DNA of 64,000 nucleotides from Caldanaerobius polysaccharolyticus DSM 13641. Lineage in GTDB: Bacteria > Bacillota > Thermoanaerobacteria > Thermoanaerobacterales > Caldanaerobiaceae. The stretch spans positions 326,554 through 390,553 of the forward strand of contig NZ_KE386495.1 of NCBI RefSeq assembly GCF_000427425.1, read 5' to 3'. This document shows positions 15,000-24,959 of the stretch, piece after piece. The notes under the pieces were generated by a model. It made no database searches. It was not told the origin of the DNA and saw only the letters and a list, made by a program, of their open reading frames with translations. A program made the translations under genes and the position numbers. Within the stretch, counting starts at the first letter, position 1. Every line of letters starts with the position of its first letter.

Positions 15000-15323
15000 T
15001 TAATAATTTGAATAAATCCCATGGTACGTATGCATGTGCCTCATGCACATATCGATGTGCAACATCAAAAGTGCAACAATATACCTCATCTCTATCAGCT
15101 CCTCATCCATCGGATGGGCTGGCATACCTGAATAAGGCATACCTGGCATCCAAGGCCAAGGCATCATGCCAGGCATATACCATGGCCCCATATCAGGACA
15201 AGGCATCGTTCCCGGCATTGTACCATGGTAAGGATAGTAAGGATACAACCCGGGGTCATACCAGTTTTTAGGCGCATTGCCACTGGACATATTCGCCAAA
15301 GGGTCTTTCTCTATATTATCCAT
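15000..15323 (-). CDS. Met/Pro/Tyr-rich protein, possible spore coat component, 107 aa
   Basis: The frame begins after a clear GGGGAGG. Residues 18-70 are dominated by Pro, Met, Tyr, Gly and Trp (PYYPYHGTMPGTMP, WYMPGMMPWPWMPGMP), and the last 35 form a helix (EELIEMRYIVALLMLHIDMCM). Low-complexity Tyr/Pro-rich proteins of this size are frequent among clostridial spore coat proteins. The Met content (over 15 per cent) is unusual. It has its own terminator. The coat assignment is inference. Metal binding through Met, His and Cys is an alternative. Confidence 0.6.
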   Translation of the reverse strand: MDNIEKDPLANMSSGNAPKNWYDPGLYPYYPYHGTMPGTMPCPDMGPWYMPGMMPWPWMPGMPYSGMPAHPMDEELIEMRYIVALLMLHIDMCMRHMHTYHGIYSNY

Positions 15324-15387
15324 TTATATACCTCCCCATGAAAATCGCTTACTACAATATATGTTATAAAAAACCCATATGTGATGC

Positions 15388-15936
15388 TTACAGCCCCAAT
15401 AAGCCATGAAGAGGTGTATAATAAAGTATAACGCCCAATAGCCCACATATCAGCGTAAGCAAAATAGGGTCAAAATCTCTGTACGTCAGCACAAAAGCCA
15501 GCAAGAATATAAGCCAGCTGTACACATCTGTAAAAGCACCCCTGGCCATCGATAGCGCTGCAGCTGCTATAAGCCCTATACTGGCAGGCCTTATCCCTTT
15601 AAACATCCACTGTACTGCAGGTTTATAAGAAAACCGCGTAAAATATCTGGCTATGATTAAAATGATTATAAACGAAGGCAAGATCACCCCTACAGTGGCC
15701 AGTGCCGAGCCTAAAATACCCTTTAAAGCGTATCCTACGTATGTAGCAGAATTTATAGCTATAGGCCCTGGTGTTATTTGAGATATGGCTACCACATCAA
15801 TAAATTCTTTACCGGAAATCCAATGGTTTACGCTCACTATCTCTTTCTGCATAACAGCCAGAACAGCATATCCTCCTCCAAAGCTAAATGCCCCTATCTT
15901 TATGAAGGAAAGCAACAATTTAATCAGTATCGCCAT
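15388..15936 (-). CDS. Chromate transporter family (CHR), second half
   Basis: The 182-residue membrane protein has the CHR signature near the N-terminus (SFIKIGAFSFGGGYAVLAVMQKEIV) and the ITPGPIAINSATYVGY motif, with about six hydrophobic spans. Short-chain CHR proteins work as pairs. The upstream gene (15920-16477) is the partner and overlaps by 17 bases. The family exports chromate in exchange for other ions, but in anaerobes without chromate stress the real substrate is uncertain. Confidence 0.85.
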   Translation of the reverse strand: MAILIKLLLSFIKIGAFSFGGGYAVLAVMQKEIVSVNHWISGKEFIDVVAISQITPGPIAINSATYVGYALKGILGSALATVGVILPSFIIILIIARYFTRFSYKPAVQWMFKGIRPASIGLIAAAALSMARGAFTDVYSWLIFLLAFVLTYRDFDPILLTLICGLLGVILYYTPLHGLLGL

Positions 15937-16477
15937 GCTCTTCTCCTCCTAAAATCACCATTGCCGATATCCCACCCAAAGCGGACAAAATTATGACGAG
16001 GATAGGATGCAGGTTCAAAAAAGCAACTGCTACAGCCGCCAGTATCGTGACAAGCAGCGAAGCACCTCTAATTTTAGTGGATTTAAGCAGGGTTACCACA
16101 GAGGCAGCTATCATAGCCGCCACAGCAGGTCTTATACCTTTAAATATGGCCTCTATTAGAGGGTTACTTTTCACAGACCTAAAAAACATGGCCACCAGCA
16201 AAATGGTAATAAAAGAAGGAAGGGAGGACCCCAAGGTAGCTATGATAGAACCTATGTACCCGCCCAACTTGTATCCCACGTATATGGACGTGTTTATTGA
16301 AATAGGTCCAGGGGCAGATTGGGCCACTGCTAATATGTCCAAAAATTCCTCGTCGTTAAGCCATTTGCGCTTTTCAGTGATCTCCTTTTTCATAAGAGGT
16401 ACCATAGCGTATCCCCCGCCCAAGGTAAACGCCCCAATTTTAAAAAAGGCCAGAAACATCTCCCACATAAGCCTCAT
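15920..16477 (-). CDS. Chromate transporter family (CHR), first half
   Basis: This 185-residue protein is related to its downstream neighbour: FFKIGAFTLGGGYAMVPLMKKEI and AVAQSAPGPISINTSIYVGY. It is co-translated with the neighbour (17-base overlap), and its stop meets the end of the prmC frame. Together they should form the two-subunit, antiparallel CHR transporter. The ion carried is not shown by sequence. Confidence 0.85.
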   Translation of the reverse strand: MRLMWEMFLAFFKIGAFTLGGGYAMVPLMKKEITEKRKWLNDEEFLDILAVAQSAPGPISINTSIYVGYKLGGYIGSIIATLGSSLPSFITILLVAMFFRSVKSNPLIEAIFKGIRPAVAAMIAASVVTLLKSTKIRGASLLVTILAAVAVAFLNLHPILVIILSALGGISAMVILGGEEHGDTD

Positions 16478-17337
16478 TAGCGCACTCGCCTCCCAACAAC
16501 TACTCTTTCAATGCCCGACAAATCCTTTACCGTGTACACCGAATACCAAGACATCATGGATGCTACCTCTCGGGCTTGATTATATCCCACTTCAAAGGCT
16601 AATATCCCCTCTTTTTTAAGGTACAAAGGAGCTCCTGAGATTATTCTCCTGTAGAAATCAAGCCCATCCTCCCCTCCATCCAGCGCCAATACCGGTTCGC
16701 TCCTTACGTCTAAAGGCAAATCCTTTATACTACGGGATGGGATATAAGGGGGATTGGATACAATAGCATCAAATTTATGGGCAAATTCCTTTGGCAAAGC
16801 GCTATACAGGTCCCCTAAATAAAAAAACACCCTTGCATCGACGCTAAGTTTTCTAGCATTAAACGCAGCAATTTCCAATGCTGGCGCTGATACATCCACT
16901 GCGCAAACAACGCTGTCAGGGACAAAGCGCGCAATGCTTATACCGATACAACCACAGCCTGTGCCTATATCCAGCACCCAGGGAGCCTTTATCTTCTTGA
17001 TTTCATCTATTACAGACTCTACCAGTACCTCTGTGTCAGGCCTCGGTATCAACACGCTGGGGTTAACGGCAAAATCCATACCCATAAACTCTTTTACGCC
17101 TGTTATGTAAGCGACGGGAATCCCCTTTATCCGTTTTTTTATAAGCTGCGCATAGCTTTCAATTTCATCCGGGCTCAGCGTTCTATCCCGCGCTGCTATA
17201 AGGTGGGATCTTTCGCATTTTAATGCGTAAGACATAATAAGCTCGGCATCCAGGCGAGACGTCTGGACACCGGCTTTTTTCAGTGACTTGGCTCCCCATA
17301 GAATAGCATCACGGACATTCCACTGTCTTTCCCTCAT
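16477..17337 (-). CDS. prmC: Release factor glutamine methyltransferase
   Basis: An ATG at 17337 is preferred (AAAGGG eight bases upstream). The GTG at 17346 sits inside that site. The protein has the N-terminal helical domain that holds the release factor, the SAM loop LDIGTGCGCIGISIA and the catalytic NPPYIPS. PrmC methylates the Gln of the GGQ motif in RF1 and RF2. It overlaps the DUF1385 gene by 29 bases, which suggests coupled translation. The usual partner prfA is not adjacent here. Confidence 0.93.
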   Translation of the reverse strand: MRERQWNVRDAILWGAKSLKKAGVQTSRLDAELIMSYALKCERSHLIAARDRTLSPDEIESYAQLIKKRIKGIPVAYITGVKEFMGMDFAVNPSVLIPRPDTEVLVESVIDEIKKIKAPWVLDIGTGCGCIGISIARFVPDSVVCAVDVSAPALEIAAFNARKLSVDARVFFYLGDLYSALPKEFAHKFDAIVSNPPYIPSRSIKDLPLDVRSEPVLALDGGEDGLDFYRRIISGAPLYLKKEGILAFEVGYNQAREVASMMSWYSVYTVKDLSGIERVVVGRRVR

Positions 17338-18205
17338 CCAAAACACCCTTTAGAGAACAAATAGCTACTTCAAGCTGGGAGTCATCGGGTTCCCTCGTGG
17401 TAAACTTCTGCAAGTAAAGTCCTAGCGCCGTCAGCCATTTTACAATCCTGTTATCGCTTCTGCCAGCCAGCTTGATAAATTCGTAAGAAATACCTGCTAC
17501 TACAGGCAGCAAAACTATCCTGAGCACGATCCTCGCCTGGAGAGAAGGCCATTGGAAAACCGAAAAGACGATTATACTCACTATCATTACCACAAACAAA
17601 AAATTAGTACCACACCTGGGATGCAATGTAGAGTACTTTCTGGCATTTTCCACAGTCAGCTCTTCACCGTGTTCCAGGCAATGTATGACCTTGTGCTCAG
17701 CTCCATGGTACTGAAATACCCTCTGGATGTCTCTCATCATGGAGATTAGCGAAAGATAAATAAGGAATATTACAACTCGTAAAACGCCTTCCATTACATT
17801 TAAACCTGCAGACGATGGGACAATAACCTTTAAAAACGAGCTCACATAAGTGGGCAATATAAAAAACAAAAGCACGGCAAAGACCATTGACAGGAACAAC
17901 GATGCCATCATCATAATCGAATCTTTTAAAGATTTTTCTTTCGGTCCATCATTATTTTCCTCAACCACATCAGCCGAGTACATCAGCGCTTTAATGCCGA
18001 CGTAAAGAGAATCAAATAAAACGAAAGTACCCCTCAAAAAAGGCACATTTAAAATAGGGGCCCTTTTAGTAATAGGCAAAGACGGCTGTTTAAAAATACT
18101 TATGCTGCCATCCTGTTTTCTGACAGCCACGGCATACCCATTTTTGCCCCTCATCATAACGCCTTCTATGACCGCCTGGCCGCCGTAATCAAATTTCCTG
18201 CCCAA
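17309..18205 (-). CDS. DUF1385 membrane protein (YqhQ-like)
   Basis: The 298-residue protein starts with the family hallmark YGGQAVIEGVMMRGKNGYAVA and later has the EHKVIHCLEHGEELTVENAR and HPRCGTNF segments, with conserved His and Cys suggestive of metal binding. It has four or five membrane spans. DUF1385 proteins are widespread in Firmicutes between rpmE and prmC, as here. No biochemical function is established. Confidence 0.85.
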   Translation of the reverse strand: MGRKFDYGGQAVIEGVMMRGKNGYAVAVRKQDGSISIFKQPSLPITKRAPILNVPFLRGTFVLFDSLYVGIKALMYSADVVEENNDGPKEKSLKDSIMMMASLFLSMVFAVLLFFILPTYVSSFLKVIVPSSAGLNVMEGVLRVVIFLIYLSLISMMRDIQRVFQYHGAEHKVIHCLEHGEELTVENARKYSTLHPRCGTNFLFVVMIVSIIVFSVFQWPSLQARIVLRIVLLPVVAGISYEFIKLAGRSDNRIVKWLTALGLYLQKFTTREPDDSQLEVAICSLKGVLDEGKTVECP

Positions 18206-18244
18206 ATCACATCACCCCATTCTCCTTCATTATAGCATAACTGC

Positions 18245-18288
18245 AAAAAAATAAAAGGGAACGACTAGCTTCCCTTTTATTTTTTTTC
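18245..18288 (-). terminator. Terminator after rpmE
   Basis: A perfect 14-bp stem (AAAATAAAAGGGAA with TTCCCTTTTATTTT) is flanked by T and A runs. It overlaps the rpmE stop codon. Confidence 0.85.
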
Positions 18289-18489
18289 GCCCCAACCGTA
18301 TTTCTTTGTAAACCGCTCCACACGGCCACCGGTATCTACAAATTTCTGCTGCCCTGTAAAGAAAGGATGGCACTTTGAACAGATCTCCACGTGGATCTCC
18401 TTTTTTGTAGATCCGGTAACAAACGTATTTCCACACGCGCACTTGACAATGGCATCATGGTAATACGTTGGATGTATACCTTTTTTCAT
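18277..18489 (-). CDS. rpmE: Ribosomal protein L31 (zinc form)
   Basis: The 70-residue protein is a typical bL31: [23 protein letters not shown] and [26 protein letters not shown]. All four zinc-binding positions of the C+ type are present (CAC...CSKC). It sits at the subunit interface of the 50S. It lies between rho and DUF1385, the normal clostridial order. Another frame over the same DNA was ignored. Confidence 0.97.
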   Translation of the reverse strand: MKKGIHPTYYHDAIVKCACGNTFVTGSTKKEIHVEICSKCHPFFTGQQKFVDTGGRVERFTKKYGWGEKK

Positions 18490-18592
18490 CTACCTCACCT
18501 CTCTCCCATAGACCTTGCCATGGATTAATAATCTCAAATGACACTCTCTTATTATAATTGATTTTAGCCCTCTCGTCAATCGCGCCAACCTG

Positions 18593-20191
18593 TCAAACAA
18601 TGGCGCTTTTAATCCCCTCTATAAATTCGCTGTTGTCCTTTGTCTTCATGAGCCTGTTTATGAGGAGCTCCATAATCTCCGCCGGCGGCGTCGTAGCCAT
18701 GGCTTTCCTTATAAGCCACGTGGCTTCTAACTCGCGGCTGGAAAGAAGCAGCTCTTCCCGCCTGGTACCTGATTTGTATATATCAATAGCAGGGAATATC
18801 CTTCGCTCTGAAAGCTTTCTATCCAGGTGAAGCTCCATATTGCCTGTGCCTTTAAATTCTTCAAATATGACGTCATCCATTCTGCTACCTGTTTCAATGA
18901 GAGCAGTAGCCAGTATCGTCAAACTGCCTCCTTCTTCGATGTTTCGCGCGGCGCCGAAAAACCTCTTAGGCGGATGCAATGCAGCGGGATCCAGTCCCCC
19001 TGAGAGTGTTCTACCAGAAGGCGGAGTAGTAAGGTTATACGCTCTGGCCAGCCTCGTGATGCTATCCAGCAATATCACCACATCCTTTTTTTGCTCCACC
19101 ATCCTCTTGGCCCTCTCCAGTACCATCTCAGCAACCTCTGTGTGATGCTCCGGAAGCTCATCAAAGGTGGAATACACCACTTCACCGTTAATAGACCTCT
19201 GCATATCAGTGACCTCTTCAGGTCTCTCGTCAATTAATAAAACTATCAGGTGCACTTCAGGATGATTTATCGATATGCTATTAGCTATTTTTTTCAAAAG
19301 AGTTGTTTTGCCCGCTTTAGGAGGAGCCACAATGAGACCCCTTTGCCCTTTTCCAATAGGGGCAATGAGATCCACCAGCCTGGTGGACAAATCGATAGGT
19401 GACGTCTCCAGTTTTAGCCTTTTTTTAGGGAAAATAGGCGTTAGATTTTCAAAGGGAATTCTATTTCTTATGGCATCAGGCCTGTCTCCGTTTACCGACT
19501 GAACGTATATTACCGCGCCGTACTTTTCATTCTCCTTAGGCAGCCTTATGATTCCTTTTACCCAATCCCCTACTTTTAAGCCAAAACGGCGAATTTGAGA
19601 TTGGGAAATGTAGATGTCTTTATCTCCCTGAACGTAATTCTCAGCTCTTAAAAACCCGTAGCCGTCGGGCATTATGTCCAGTACGCCTTCTCCGATAGCT
19701 TCCCCTTGGGTTTCAATCATGTTGAGAATAGTCTCATCTTCCAGTTGTGTTACAATCCTCTTGATTTCTTTTTTGTTTTCCTCATCGATATCCTTTTTAT
19801 CTATAACCGAAAGGACTTCCTGCTTTTCCTCGCTGATGCTTTTAAACCGCTTCTTTTTTAACTCATCTTCATCTATTACCCTCTCTTCAACCCCTGTATC
19901 CAGTTCTTCTTCCATTTCATCTTCTAACTTAGGAATTGCCATCTCCTCTTCCTTTTGGTCTTCAACAGGCTTGTTTTCCTGGATATCAGGTTGATCCGGC
20001 TGTTGTAACGCCTGCTCTTTTTCCTCTTCCTCCTTGCGATCTTCCTCTGAGCCTTTCACGCTTTCCAGATGGCTTTTAATAAAATCGATCAGTTCTTTTT
20101 TTCTGTACTTTGTAAAACCTTTTAGACCCATGCTTTTTGCAAAATCTCTTAGCTCAAATATACCCATTTCATCCAAATTTGGTATTTGCAA
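18593..20191 (-). CDS. rho: Transcription termination factor Rho
   Basis: A TTG at 20191 is the likely start because GGAGGTG lies six bases before it. The ATG at 20206 is part of that site. Residues 5-45 form the N-terminal helical domain. Residues 45-160 are an acidic, low-complexity insertion ([12 protein letters not shown]). An RNA-binding OB fold follows ([20 protein letters not shown]) and then the ATPase (Walker [35 protein letters not shown]). It is a hexameric RNA translocase. The insertion makes it longer than the usual 420 residues, as in several Clostridia. Confidence 0.95.
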   Translation of the reverse strand: MQIPNLDEMGIFELRDFAKSMGLKGFTKYRKKELIDFIKSHLESVKGSEEDRKEEEEKEQALQQPDQPDIQENKPVEDQKEEEMAIPKLEDEMEEELDTGVEERVIDEDELKKKRFKSISEEKQEVLSVIDKKDIDEENKKEIKRIVTQLEDETILNMIETQGEAIGEGVLDIMPDGYGFLRAENYVQGDKDIYISQSQIRRFGLKVGDWVKGIIRLPKENEKYGAVIYVQSVNGDRPDAIRNRIPFENLTPIFPKKRLKLETSPIDLSTRLVDLIAPIGKGQRGLIVAPPKAGKTTLLKKIANSISINHPEVHLIVLLIDERPEEVTDMQRSINGEVVYSTFDELPEHHTEVAEMVLERAKRMVEQKKDVVILLDSITRLARAYNLTTPPSGRTLSGGLDPAALHPPKRFFGAARNIEEGGSLTILATALIETGSRMDDVIFEEFKGTGNMELHLDRKLSERRIFPAIDIYKSGTRREELLLSSRELEATWLIRKAMATTPPAEIMELLINRLMKTKDNSEFIEGIKSAIV

Positions 20192-20242
20192 ATAAAACAC
20201 CTCCATTATTTCATGAATATTATTGCCATATTTTCCGGTATA

Positions 20243-21235
20243 TTAACATATCCTCGGTAAAATTTCTCCTGCAGGCATATCTACGAATCTCTCTGTGCCG
20301 TACACGGTTTTCATCGTGACAATGCCCTTTCCCTGGTAGACTTCGCCTATTATATTGCAATCTCCGAACAAGGGGTCTGATTTTAAAATGGCCACCACAT
20401 CATCCGCCACTGTCGGAGACGCAAATATAACGAGTTTTCCCTCATTAGCCAGAGTCAGCACGTCCAGTCCTAATATCTCGCAAGCGTTTACCACCTCTTC
20501 TTTTACGGGTATTTCGCTTTCGTAAATCCTTATATCCACATGACTGGATACAGCAATTTCGTTTAAAACTGCTGCCAACCCACCTCTCGTGGGATCTCTC
20601 ATGGCGTGTATCTCGCTTCCCAACGGAAATAGCTTTTCTACTACCCTGTTCAAAGGAGCACAATCGCTTACCACGTCCACATTCAGGTTAAGCCCTTCTC
20701 GCTTTGCCAGCACCGATATGCCGTGCTCGCCTAGAGTCCCTGTCACAATAACCTTATCGCCAGGCTTGACATTATGAGCTGAAATTCCCTTTATTTTAAC
20801 CACGCCTATTCCAGACGTATTGATGTATAAGCCATCGGCCTTTCCTCTCTCAACGACTTTAGTATCACCTGTAACTATTTTTACCCCCACTTCTTTAGCC
20901 GTTTCAGCCATGGACTTAACTATCTTTTCCAGATCCTCAATTTCAAATCCTTCTTCAATTATAAATGACGTAGAAATATATTCAGGAATTGCACCTCTTG
21001 AAGAAAGGTCATTAACAGTTCCGCATATAGACAATTTGCCAATATCTCCACCAGGGAAAAACAGGGGTTTTACTACAAAGGAATCTGTAGTAAATGCAAT
21101 TTCCCCATTTGCGTTTAGAATAGACGCATCTTCCAAACCCCTTAAAATGTCGTTATCAAAATACTTTAAAAACAACTTTAAAATATCCTGCGAAGACCTG
21201 CCACCGCCACCATGCTTTAATTCTATCCTTCCCAT
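20243..21235 (-). CDS. hypE: Hydrogenase maturation protein HypE
   Basis: The start at 21235 (MGRIELKHGGGGRSS) follows AGAGGTG. The protein is an ATP-dependent dehydratase that turns the carbamoyl group on its C-terminal Cys into a cyanide ligand. It has the N-terminal glycine-rich segment, AIR-synthase-like folds (DAS...ATTDSFVVKPLFFPGG-type region, GDTKVVERGKADG) and the terminal PRIC motif, whose Cys carries the ligand. It is the last hyp gene of the hydrogenase operon; rho follows downstream. Confidence 0.95.
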   Translation of the reverse strand: MGRIELKHGGGGRSSQDILKLFLKYFDNDILRGLEDASILNANGEIAFTTDSFVVKPLFFPGGDIGKLSICGTVNDLSSRGAIPEYISTSFIIEEGFEIEDLEKIVKSMAETAKEVGVKIVTGDTKVVERGKADGLYINTSGIGVVKIKGISAHNVKPGDKVIVTGTLGEHGISVLAKREGLNLNVDVVSDCAPLNRVVEKLFPLGSEIHAMRDPTRGGLAAVLNEIAVSSHVDIRIYESEIPVKEEVVNACEILGLDVLTLANEGKLVIFASPTVADDVVAILKSDPLFGDCNIIGEVYQGKGIVTMKTVYGTERFVDMPAGEILPRIC

Positions 21236-21333
21236 TTTTACACCTCTTTTATTATAACATAAATTGTACCTTTCAAAAATATTTTTTGTAAAAATTTTAA
21301 CCAATTTTTCACCGCAAATTTAATACAAAATGG

Positions 21334-23631
21334 CTATTTCGATAAACCTTTGAAATAAGCTATAGCTGCCTGTCCCAATGAAATACCTCCGTCATTGCAG
21401 GGCACTTTGCTGTGAACGTAGACGTTGAAACCCTTGCTTTTTAATTGGCTTTTAATATTACTGAGCAAGTATCGGTTTTGAAATACTCCTCCTGTGAGAA
21501 CGACGTCGAGCACGCCAGTAAGGCGTCCCACCCTTTCCACGGCGTCCACTGTAAACCTGACAATGGAATTGTGAAACCTAAGGGCAATGGCGCCTAGCGG
21601 CTCTCCCGCTTCCAGATCCCTGTACGCCGACACGACTGTGTTCACAGGATTAATAACGCCTTTTCCCTGGCCCAGAGGATCGCTTTCTATGCTGTATTCG
21701 TAATAACCAGAAGCCTTCTCGTCTATAAGTGATTCTAGCTGAGCAGCCGCCTGACCTTCGTAGCTTACATAATGCCTTATTCCCAATACCGCAGCAACGG
21801 CATCAAACAACCTGCCCATACTTGATACTTCTGGCGCATTGATCCTCTTTTCCCACTGGGCTTTAAGCAGGCAAAGCTCTTTCTGGTCAATGCTTTGCTC
21901 AAAAAGCTTGAAATCTGACCCCGATTCAAACATATACGCCAGCCCTGTTTTGTAAATTTTCTTTATAGCGCTGGCTCCTCCTATAAGGGGAATGTACTTT
22001 AAATGGTAATACCTGCTGTAGCCGCCAAGATCAGCTATCATTATCTCTCCGCCCCACAGCCTGCCGTCGTCCCCATACCCTGTACCGTCATATGCAACAC
22101 CTATTACCTTTCCTGAAAGGCCACTGTCCACCATGCATGACACGATATGGGCGTGATGGTGCTGCACGGCTATCTTTTTCAAATCCTTTGCAGCCTCGGC
22201 GTATTGAGTGGTAATATAGTCAGGGTGCATATCGTATGCGATAATCTCAGGTTTTATCCTGAACAGTTTTTTGTACCTCTCTATGGTCTCCTGAAAGTAT
22301 TCAAAAGTCTTGATACTTTCCATATCTCCTATATGCTGGCTCACAAAGAAATAGCCATCCCTTGCCAGGCATACCGTCACTTTGTCATGAGGCCCAACCG
22401 CTATAACCTGCAAACTCTTGGGTGGTTTTTGTGATTTATTTAACCAAGCTTGGTACAAAATAGGCTGCGGGGCATACCCCCGGGCCCTCCTTATTAAAAC
22501 CTCCTCCCCGTCTACCACCATGGCAACAGAATCGTCGATGCGAGCAAAAATATCCCTGTCATGTATCAGGAGCCCATCGGCAATGCCTTTTAGCCTCTCT
22601 AAGGCCTCATCGTTGTCCTTTGCAATTGGCTCCTCAGAGAGATTGCCGCTGGTCATAACCAGCGGCCTGCCAAAATCACAAGCTATGAGGTAATGTAGAG
22701 GGGCAGGCGGGAGCATAACCCCTATCGTGTCAACACCAGGAGCTACTGACGGGGCAATGCAAGTCGTCCCGGGCCTCTTTTTTAGCAAAACTATGGGCCT
22801 CCTCTGAGAGGCCAACAGCTTCTCCTCCGCAGGTGAAACCTCCGCAAAGGACCTGACCGCATTTACATCAGCTGCCATAACAGCCAGAGGCTTTTCATAC
22901 CTGTGCTTTCTCTCCCTTAACCGCTTTACGGCCTCTTCATCAGTGGCATCTACCGCCAGGTTAAAGCCTCCAACACCTTTTATAGCCACAATGCGGCCCT
23001 TTTTTAAAAAATTCACAGCCTTTTTTACAGCATCCTCACCGAATAAAAGGAAATCTTGGCCGTTGCAATCCACCCACGACACACGAGGGCCACAAACAGC
23101 ACACGCATTGGGCTGGGCGTGAAACCTCCTATCAGAAGGGTTGTTGTATTCCCGCTGGCAATCCGGACACATGGCGAATCTCGCCATTGTGGTCATTGGC
23201 CTATCGTAAGGAATATCCTTTATAATAGAATACCTGGGCCCGCAATTGGTACAATTGATAAAAGGATATCGGTATCTTCTATTGCCTCTGTCAAAAAGCT
23301 CCGCCAAGCATTCATCGCAAATCCCCATATCTGGCGAAACAGGCAAAAAGCCTCCATCATCTTGGCTTTGCACTATTTTAAAATCACTATAATCCTTTTC
23401 GCGTAATTCCACCACTTTAACAGATTGTATTACAGAGAGTAAAGGAGGATTGCGCTTTATCTCGTCCAATAATTCTTCCAGCGCTTCGGGGCTTCCCTGA
23501 GCGTCAATGTACACCCCATAAGATGTATTTTTTATATAACCCCTGATACCCAGTTTTTTTGAAAGGTTATAAATAAAGGGGCGAAAACCCACCCCTTGAA
23601 CAATACCGTATACGTAAATCTTTTTCCTCAT
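21334..23631 (-). CDS. hypF: Carbamoyltransferase HypF
   Basis: The 765-residue protein has four parts: acylphosphatase-like (residues 1-90, GIVQGVGFRPFIYNL), paired zinc fingers (CDECLAELFD, CTNCGPRYS, CPDCQREY, CAVCGPRVS), a YrdC-like domain (about 200-380) and a Kae1-like carbamoyltransferase (HHHAHIVSC, GVAYDGTGYGDDG). It activates carbamoyl phosphate and transfers the carbamoyl to HypE for cyanide synthesis. All motifs are intact and the length is normal. It overlaps hypD by four bases. Confidence 0.97.
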   Translation of the reverse strand: MRKKIYVYGIVQGVGFRPFIYNLSKKLGIRGYIKNTSYGVYIDAQGSPEALEELLDEIKRNPPLLSVIQSVKVVELREKDYSDFKIVQSQDDGGFLPVSPDMGICDECLAELFDRGNRRYRYPFINCTNCGPRYSIIKDIPYDRPMTTMARFAMCPDCQREYNNPSDRRFHAQPNACAVCGPRVSWVDCNGQDFLLFGEDAVKKAVNFLKKGRIVAIKGVGGFNLAVDATDEEAVKRLRERKHRYEKPLAVMAADVNAVRSFAEVSPAEEKLLASQRRPIVLLKKRPGTTCIAPSVAPGVDTIGVMLPPAPLHYLIACDFGRPLVMTSGNLSEEPIAKDNDEALERLKGIADGLLIHDRDIFARIDDSVAMVVDGEEVLIRRARGYAPQPILYQAWLNKSQKPPKSLQVIAVGPHDKVTVCLARDGYFFVSQHIGDMESIKTFEYFQETIERYKKLFRIKPEIIAYDMHPDYITTQYAEAAKDLKKIAVQHHHAHIVSCMVDSGLSGKVIGVAYDGTGYGDDGRLWGGEIMIADLGGYSRYYHLKYIPLIGGASAIKKIYKTGLAYMFESGSDFKLFEQSIDQKELCLLKAQWEKRINAPEVSSMGRLFDAVAAVLGIRHYVSYEGQAAAQLESLIDEKASGYYEYSIESDPLGQGKGVINPVNTVVSAYRDLEAGEPLGAIALRFHNSIVRFTVDAVERVGRLTGVLDVVLTGGVFQNRYLLSNIKSQLKSKGFNVYVHSKVPCNDGGISLGQAAIAYFKGLSK

Positions 23632-24719
23632 ATTTCATCCACTCTCTTATGAGACCTTTCAGAATACCATATACCACAGCTGCCCTCCGATGACACCATG
23701 CACGGACCTACAGGGGTGTCAGGAGTACATCTCCTGGCAAAAAGAGGACATTGTTCAGGTTCTATTACACCCCTTAACACATCGCCACACCTGCACCCTG
23801 CTGGTTCCTCAGAGTCAGGCACCTTTAAATCAAATCTCTTAGTGGCATCAAATTCGGCATACTCCGGCTTTATAATAAGACCTGAACCTCTTATAACCCC
23901 TATCCCCCTCCAGCGGGCATCGCAGGGCTCAAAAACCTCCTCCATGGCTTTTAGCGCTTCTACATTTCCTTCCTCCCTGACCACGCGGCTATACTGGTTT
24001 TGTATTTTAGGACCATCTTTTAGCTGTTTGAGCATGGCAGCAATACTCAACAATATATCTTCTGGCTGAAATCCCGATATAACGCCACCTACGCCGTACT
24101 GCGCAGGTAAAAACTCATATGGTTTCACCCCTATAATGGCGCTTACATGGCCTGGCAGCAAAAAACCGTCTATCTTTACCTCTCCCAGGTTCAGAAGGGC
24201 TTTCAAAGCTTCAGGCACGGTCTTGTGAAGTGACAAGACCGAAAAATTCTTTATGTTCTCTTTCTTAGCCCTCATTATTGCGTCAGCCACAGAGGGAGCA
24301 GTAGTCTCAAAGCCCACCCCTTCAAATACCACCTGCTTAGATGGGTTTTCCAACGCCATATCCAGCGCGTCATATACCGAATAAACAACTCTTACGTCGC
24401 AGCCCCGGGCTCTCATCTGCGACAAACTGGTTTGACTGCCAGGTACCCTTACCATGTCGCCGAAAGTTGTCAGGATAACATCGGGCAAACTGGCAAAGGA
24501 TATGGCATAATCGATGTCCCTCGCCGACGTCACGCACACAGGACAACCAGGCCCTGATATCATCCTTATGTTATCAGGTAACATCTGCCTGATACCTGCC
24601 CGGGCAATAGACATGGTGTGAGTGCCGCATACTTCCATAAATACTATAGGTATACCAGGATTTAATTGCTCAATTTTACGCCTTATTTGGCGTATAAATT
24701 CCACGTTGATCTTTTTCAT
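23628..24719 (-). CDS. hypD: Hydrogenase maturation protein HypD
   Basis: The 363-residue iron-sulfur scaffold holds the Fe(CN)2CO centre with HypC. It has conserved Cys in VCGTHTMSIA and GPGCPVCVTSARDIDYA, and a C-terminal set (CRCGDVLRGVIEPEQCPLFARRC) that binds the 4Fe-4S cluster. It lies between hypC and hypF on the same strand with minimal spacing. Confidence 0.97.
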   Translation of the reverse strand: MKKINVEFIRQIRRKIEQLNPGIPIVFMEVCGTHTMSIARAGIRQMLPDNIRMISGPGCPVCVTSARDIDYAISFASLPDVILTTFGDMVRVPGSQTSLSQMRARGCDVRVVYSVYDALDMALENPSKQVVFEGVGFETTAPSVADAIMRAKKENIKNFSVLSLHKTVPEALKALLNLGEVKIDGFLLPGHVSAIIGVKPYEFLPAQYGVGGVISGFQPEDILLSIAAMLKQLKDGPKIQNQYSRVVREEGNVEALKAMEEVFEPCDARWRGIGVIRGSGLIIKPEYAEFDATKRFDLKVPDSEEPAGCRCGDVLRGVIEPEQCPLFARRCTPDTPVGPCMVSSEGSCGIWYSERSHKRVDEI

Positions 24720-24731
24720 CCAATCAGCCCT

Positions 24732-24947
24732 TTACAAACCCATTACTTCTCTCCACAGCTCAAGCTCCTCCAGCGCTTCCTTCTCATCAACCTTGCTTAT
24801 AGCGTATCCCGCGTGAACGATGACGTAATCGCCTACTTTTGCATCAGGTAACATCGCTATGGAGACTTTTCTGCTGGCTCCTCCAAATTCCACCAGAGCC
24901 TTATCCCCTTCAACCTCTATAATCTTTGCAGGAACACCAAGGCACAT
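24732..24947 (-). CDS. hypC: Hydrogenase maturation chaperone HypC
   Basis: The 71-residue OB-fold chaperone begins MCLGVPAKI. The Cys at position 2, exposed after Met removal, is the iron ligand used in the HypC-HypD complex. It then escorts the iron centre to the large subunit (EchE here). There is a single copy, so it must serve this hydrogenase. Confidence 0.96.
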   Translation of the reverse strand: MCLGVPAKIIEVEGDKALVEFGGASRKVSIAMLPDAKVGDYVIVHAGYAISKVDEKEALEELELWREVMGL

Positions 24948-24959
24948 GTCCTCCGCCTT

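Noticed and set aside
18230-18442. Alternative 70-aa frame over rpmE
   Set aside because: It overlaps L31 in another frame and crosses the terminator.
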